This document shows positions 62,613 through 64,000 of a DNA stretch of 64,000 nt, in pieces (the stretch's first letter is position 1; every line of letters starts with the position of its first letter). The stretch comes from Pseudoxanthomonas sp. JBR18. GTDB taxonomy: Bacteria > Pseudomonadota > Gammaproteobacteria > Xanthomonadales > Xanthomonadaceae. The stretch covers positions 1,619,001 to 1,683,000 of the forward strand of contig NZ_CP116339.1 in NCBI RefSeq assembly GCF_028198165.1, read 5' to 3'. The position numbers and the translations under genes are program-made. Below the pieces are notes generated by a model. It worked only from the letters and a program-made list of their open reading frames with translations, searched no databases and was not told where the DNA came from.

Positions 62613-62959
62613 GGCCCAGCGGACGGACACCACAGGGTCGAACCCGCTGTGATGGTTCGTGCCCGGCCGCGCCGACGACGGCGCCAGCCGAGGGTCGTTC
62701 GCCGCGCTGGATTTCGTCGAGGTAGGGGACGCCGGCGAGGTAAGCGAATGTCGTGGCGAGTCTGAGTCCTTCATCCCGCAGGACTTGTACCAGGATCACG
62801 TGGCCCACCCCGATGCTGCGCATCGGCGTGGCCAAAGTGCAGCCGAGGGAGGCCGAGTTTCCCGGGCACGGGCGGGCCGACTTCCCCTGGGGCCACGAAA
62901 TGCACATGATCGATCTGGCCGGCGTGTGCCGGCACAGCGCCCGCGACTGAGCCACCTCG
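62613..62959. other. 347-base intergenic stretch, no credible gene
   Basis: Open frames on both strands here show no family similarity and overlap each other; one plus frame (62753-62950) contains FPWGHEMHMIDLAGVC without a recognisable context. It may be decayed coding DNA. Confidence 0.4.
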
Positions 62960-63574
62960 ATGCTGAAACTGCTGGGCAAGCCGACCTCGATCAACGTGCG
63001 CAAGGTGCTGTGGCTGGGCGAGGAACTGGCGCTGCAGATCGATCATGCGCCGATGCAGGCGCCCGGCGATGCCGAATCGCTGCGGCGGCTCAATCCCAAC
63101 GGCCTGGCCCCGGTGCTGATCGATGGCACGGCGGTGTTGTGGGAGTCCAACACCATCTGCCGCTACCTGGCCGCGCGCCAGCAGCGCCACGACCTGTTGC
63201 CGGCCGAGCCCCTGGCGCGTGCGCGGGTGGAACAGTGGATGGACTGGCAGGCCACCGATCTCAACAGCGCCTGGCGCCCGGCGTTCATGGCGCTGGTGCG
63301 GCACAGCCCGGCCTTCCAGGATGCCGCCGTGATCGACCACAGCGTCGCGGCGTGGAATCGGCTGATGACCGTGTTGGATGCGCAGCTGGCCACCACCGGC
63401 GCCTTCGTGACCGGCGCCGACTTCACCTTGGCCGATATCGTGCTGGGTCTGTCGGCGAACCGGTGGCGGATGACGCCGATGGCGCGTCCTGCGCTGCCGG
63501 CGGTGGACGCCTGGATCGCACGTTTGGAGACGCGGCCGGGCTATCGTGCGCACGCCGGCAACGGCATTCCCTGA
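62960..63574 (+). CDS. Glutathione S-transferase
   Basis: A 204-residue cytoplasmic GST with thioredoxin-like N-terminal domain (TSINVRKVLWLGEELAL; glutathione-binding VLWESNTICRYLA) and an all-helical C-terminal domain. The likely active-site Ser/Thr is at the start of helix 1 (around PTSIN). Substrate unknown. The next gene follows after 13 bases. Confidence 0.9.
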   Translation: MLKLLGKPTSINVRKVLWLGEELALQIDHAPMQAPGDAESLRRLNPNGLAPVLIDGTAVLWESNTICRYLAARQQRHDLLPAEPLARARVEQWMDWQATDLNSAWRPAFMALVRHSPAFQDAAVIDHSVAAWNRLMTVLDAQLATTGAFVTGADFTLADIVLGLSANRWRMTPMARPALPAVDAWIARLETRPGYRAHAGNGIP

Positions 63575-63587
63575 TCGAGGCACTCAG

Positions 63588-63971
63588 ATGGCGACTGACG
63601 CGGACTTCATCGACTACGTGCATGCCCAGGCTGGGCTGGGTGCGGCGCTGGAAGCAAAGAAGATGTTCGGCGAATACGCGCTGTACCTGGACGGCAAGGT
63701 GGTCGCGCTGGTGTGCGACAACCAGGTCTTCCTCAAGCCCACCGCCGCCGGTCGCGCGCTGCTGCACGAGGTGATCGAGCAGCCACCTTATCCATCGGCC
63801 AAGCCGCATTACCTGTTGGCCGACGCGCTGGAAGACACCGACGCCCTGCAGCGCCTGCTGCGCGCCACGGCCGACGCGCTGCCGGTACCCAAGCCGAAGG
63901 CGGCAAAAAAAGCCCCTGCCAAGCAAGCCGCGGCCCGCAAGTCGCCTGCCAAGGTTCCGCCTGGCGCCTGA
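63588..63971 (+). CDS. TfoX N-terminal domain protein with basic tail
   Basis: A 127-residue protein consisting of the TfoX N-terminal domain (MFGEYALYLDGKVVALVCDNQVFLKPT) with no C-terminal TfoX domain, followed by a Lys/Ala/Pro-rich tail (KAAKKAPAKQAAARK). The tail may bind nucleic acid. It is probably not the competence regulator itself. ATG 63588 gives a normal domain start. Confidence 0.87.
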   Translation: MATDADFIDYVHAQAGLGAALEAKKMFGEYALYLDGKVVALVCDNQVFLKPTAAGRALLHEVIEQPPYPSAKPHYLLADALEDTDALQRLLRATADALPVPKPKAAKKAPAKQAAARKSPAKVPPGA

Positions 63972-64000
63972 CGCGCGCGCGGTTGGCTACCATCGGGCGC

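Overview
The window looks like chromosome of a high-GC gammaproteobacterium of the Xanthomonadaceae (Xanthomonas, Stenotrophomonas or Pseudoxanthomonas type; genus not resolved). This rests on tandem TonB-dependent receptors of the Xanthomonas/Caulobacter kind, an lldR-lldD-dld lactate operon, GTAG-type and GTGGGAGC-type REP hairpins with a RAYT transposase, and very G/C-biased codon use. No rRNA, tRNA or CRISPR array was seen.

Layout. (1) 1-13.6 kb is mostly housekeeping: pdxJ (cut by the window edge), a cardiolipin synthase, an SPL-like radical SAM protein, a BON lipid/stress protein, an amidinotransferase with a divergent Lrp regulator, a GntR-ABC-membrane operon, a 2OG-Fe(II) oxygenase, fbp and a DesK/LuxR-type two-component pair. 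(2) 13.7-20.7 kb holds a rhomboid protease, an isoprenylcysteine-methyltransferase-like protein, the lldR-lldD-dld operon with two LldR-type operators, and an aromatic aminotransferase. (3) 20.7-21.35 kb is a gene-free cassette of repeats and hairpins.

(4) 21.35-34.0 kb is the most striking block: seven same-strand genes with a divergent sigma-54 activator. In transcription order they are aldehyde dehydrogenase, a TonB receptor with a very acidic Cys-bracketed loop, a PQQ alcohol dehydrogenase carrying the D-x-D lanthanide signature, a single-chain XoxJ/XoxG-like fusion (periplasmic binding domain plus cytochrome c), azurin, a YncD/PqqU-like TonB receptor, and DUF779. Read together, this is a self-contained alcohol-oxidation module: import of metal and PQQ cofactor, oxidation of alcohol to aldehyde in the periplasm, electron transfer to cytochrome c or azurin, then oxidation of aldehyde to acid. 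A good sigma-54 promoter lies before the aldehyde dehydrogenase and a perfect palindrome lies before the activator.

(5) 34.4-58.8 kb is a pectin/uronate utilisation locus: kdgK, two tandem outer-membrane receptors, a pectin methylesterase, a 1282-residue secreted LamG protein of unknown activity, two esterases with an exported mutarotase, a fumarylacetoacetase-fold protein, a TRAP transporter, a LacI regulator, kduI and kduD. A 19-bp motif beginning AATGACACCG occurs before kdgK, the first receptor, the divergent esterase/hydratase pair and kduI, which ties the locus into one regulon. A RAYT gene with inverted REPs interrupts it.

(6) 58.8-61.1 kb contains REPs, a small exported protein and a lower-GC island with a lone HNH nuclease that looks acquired. 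(7) 61.1-64.0 kb returns to core genes: phhA with its divergent AsnC regulator, a glutathione S-transferase and a TfoX-N protein.
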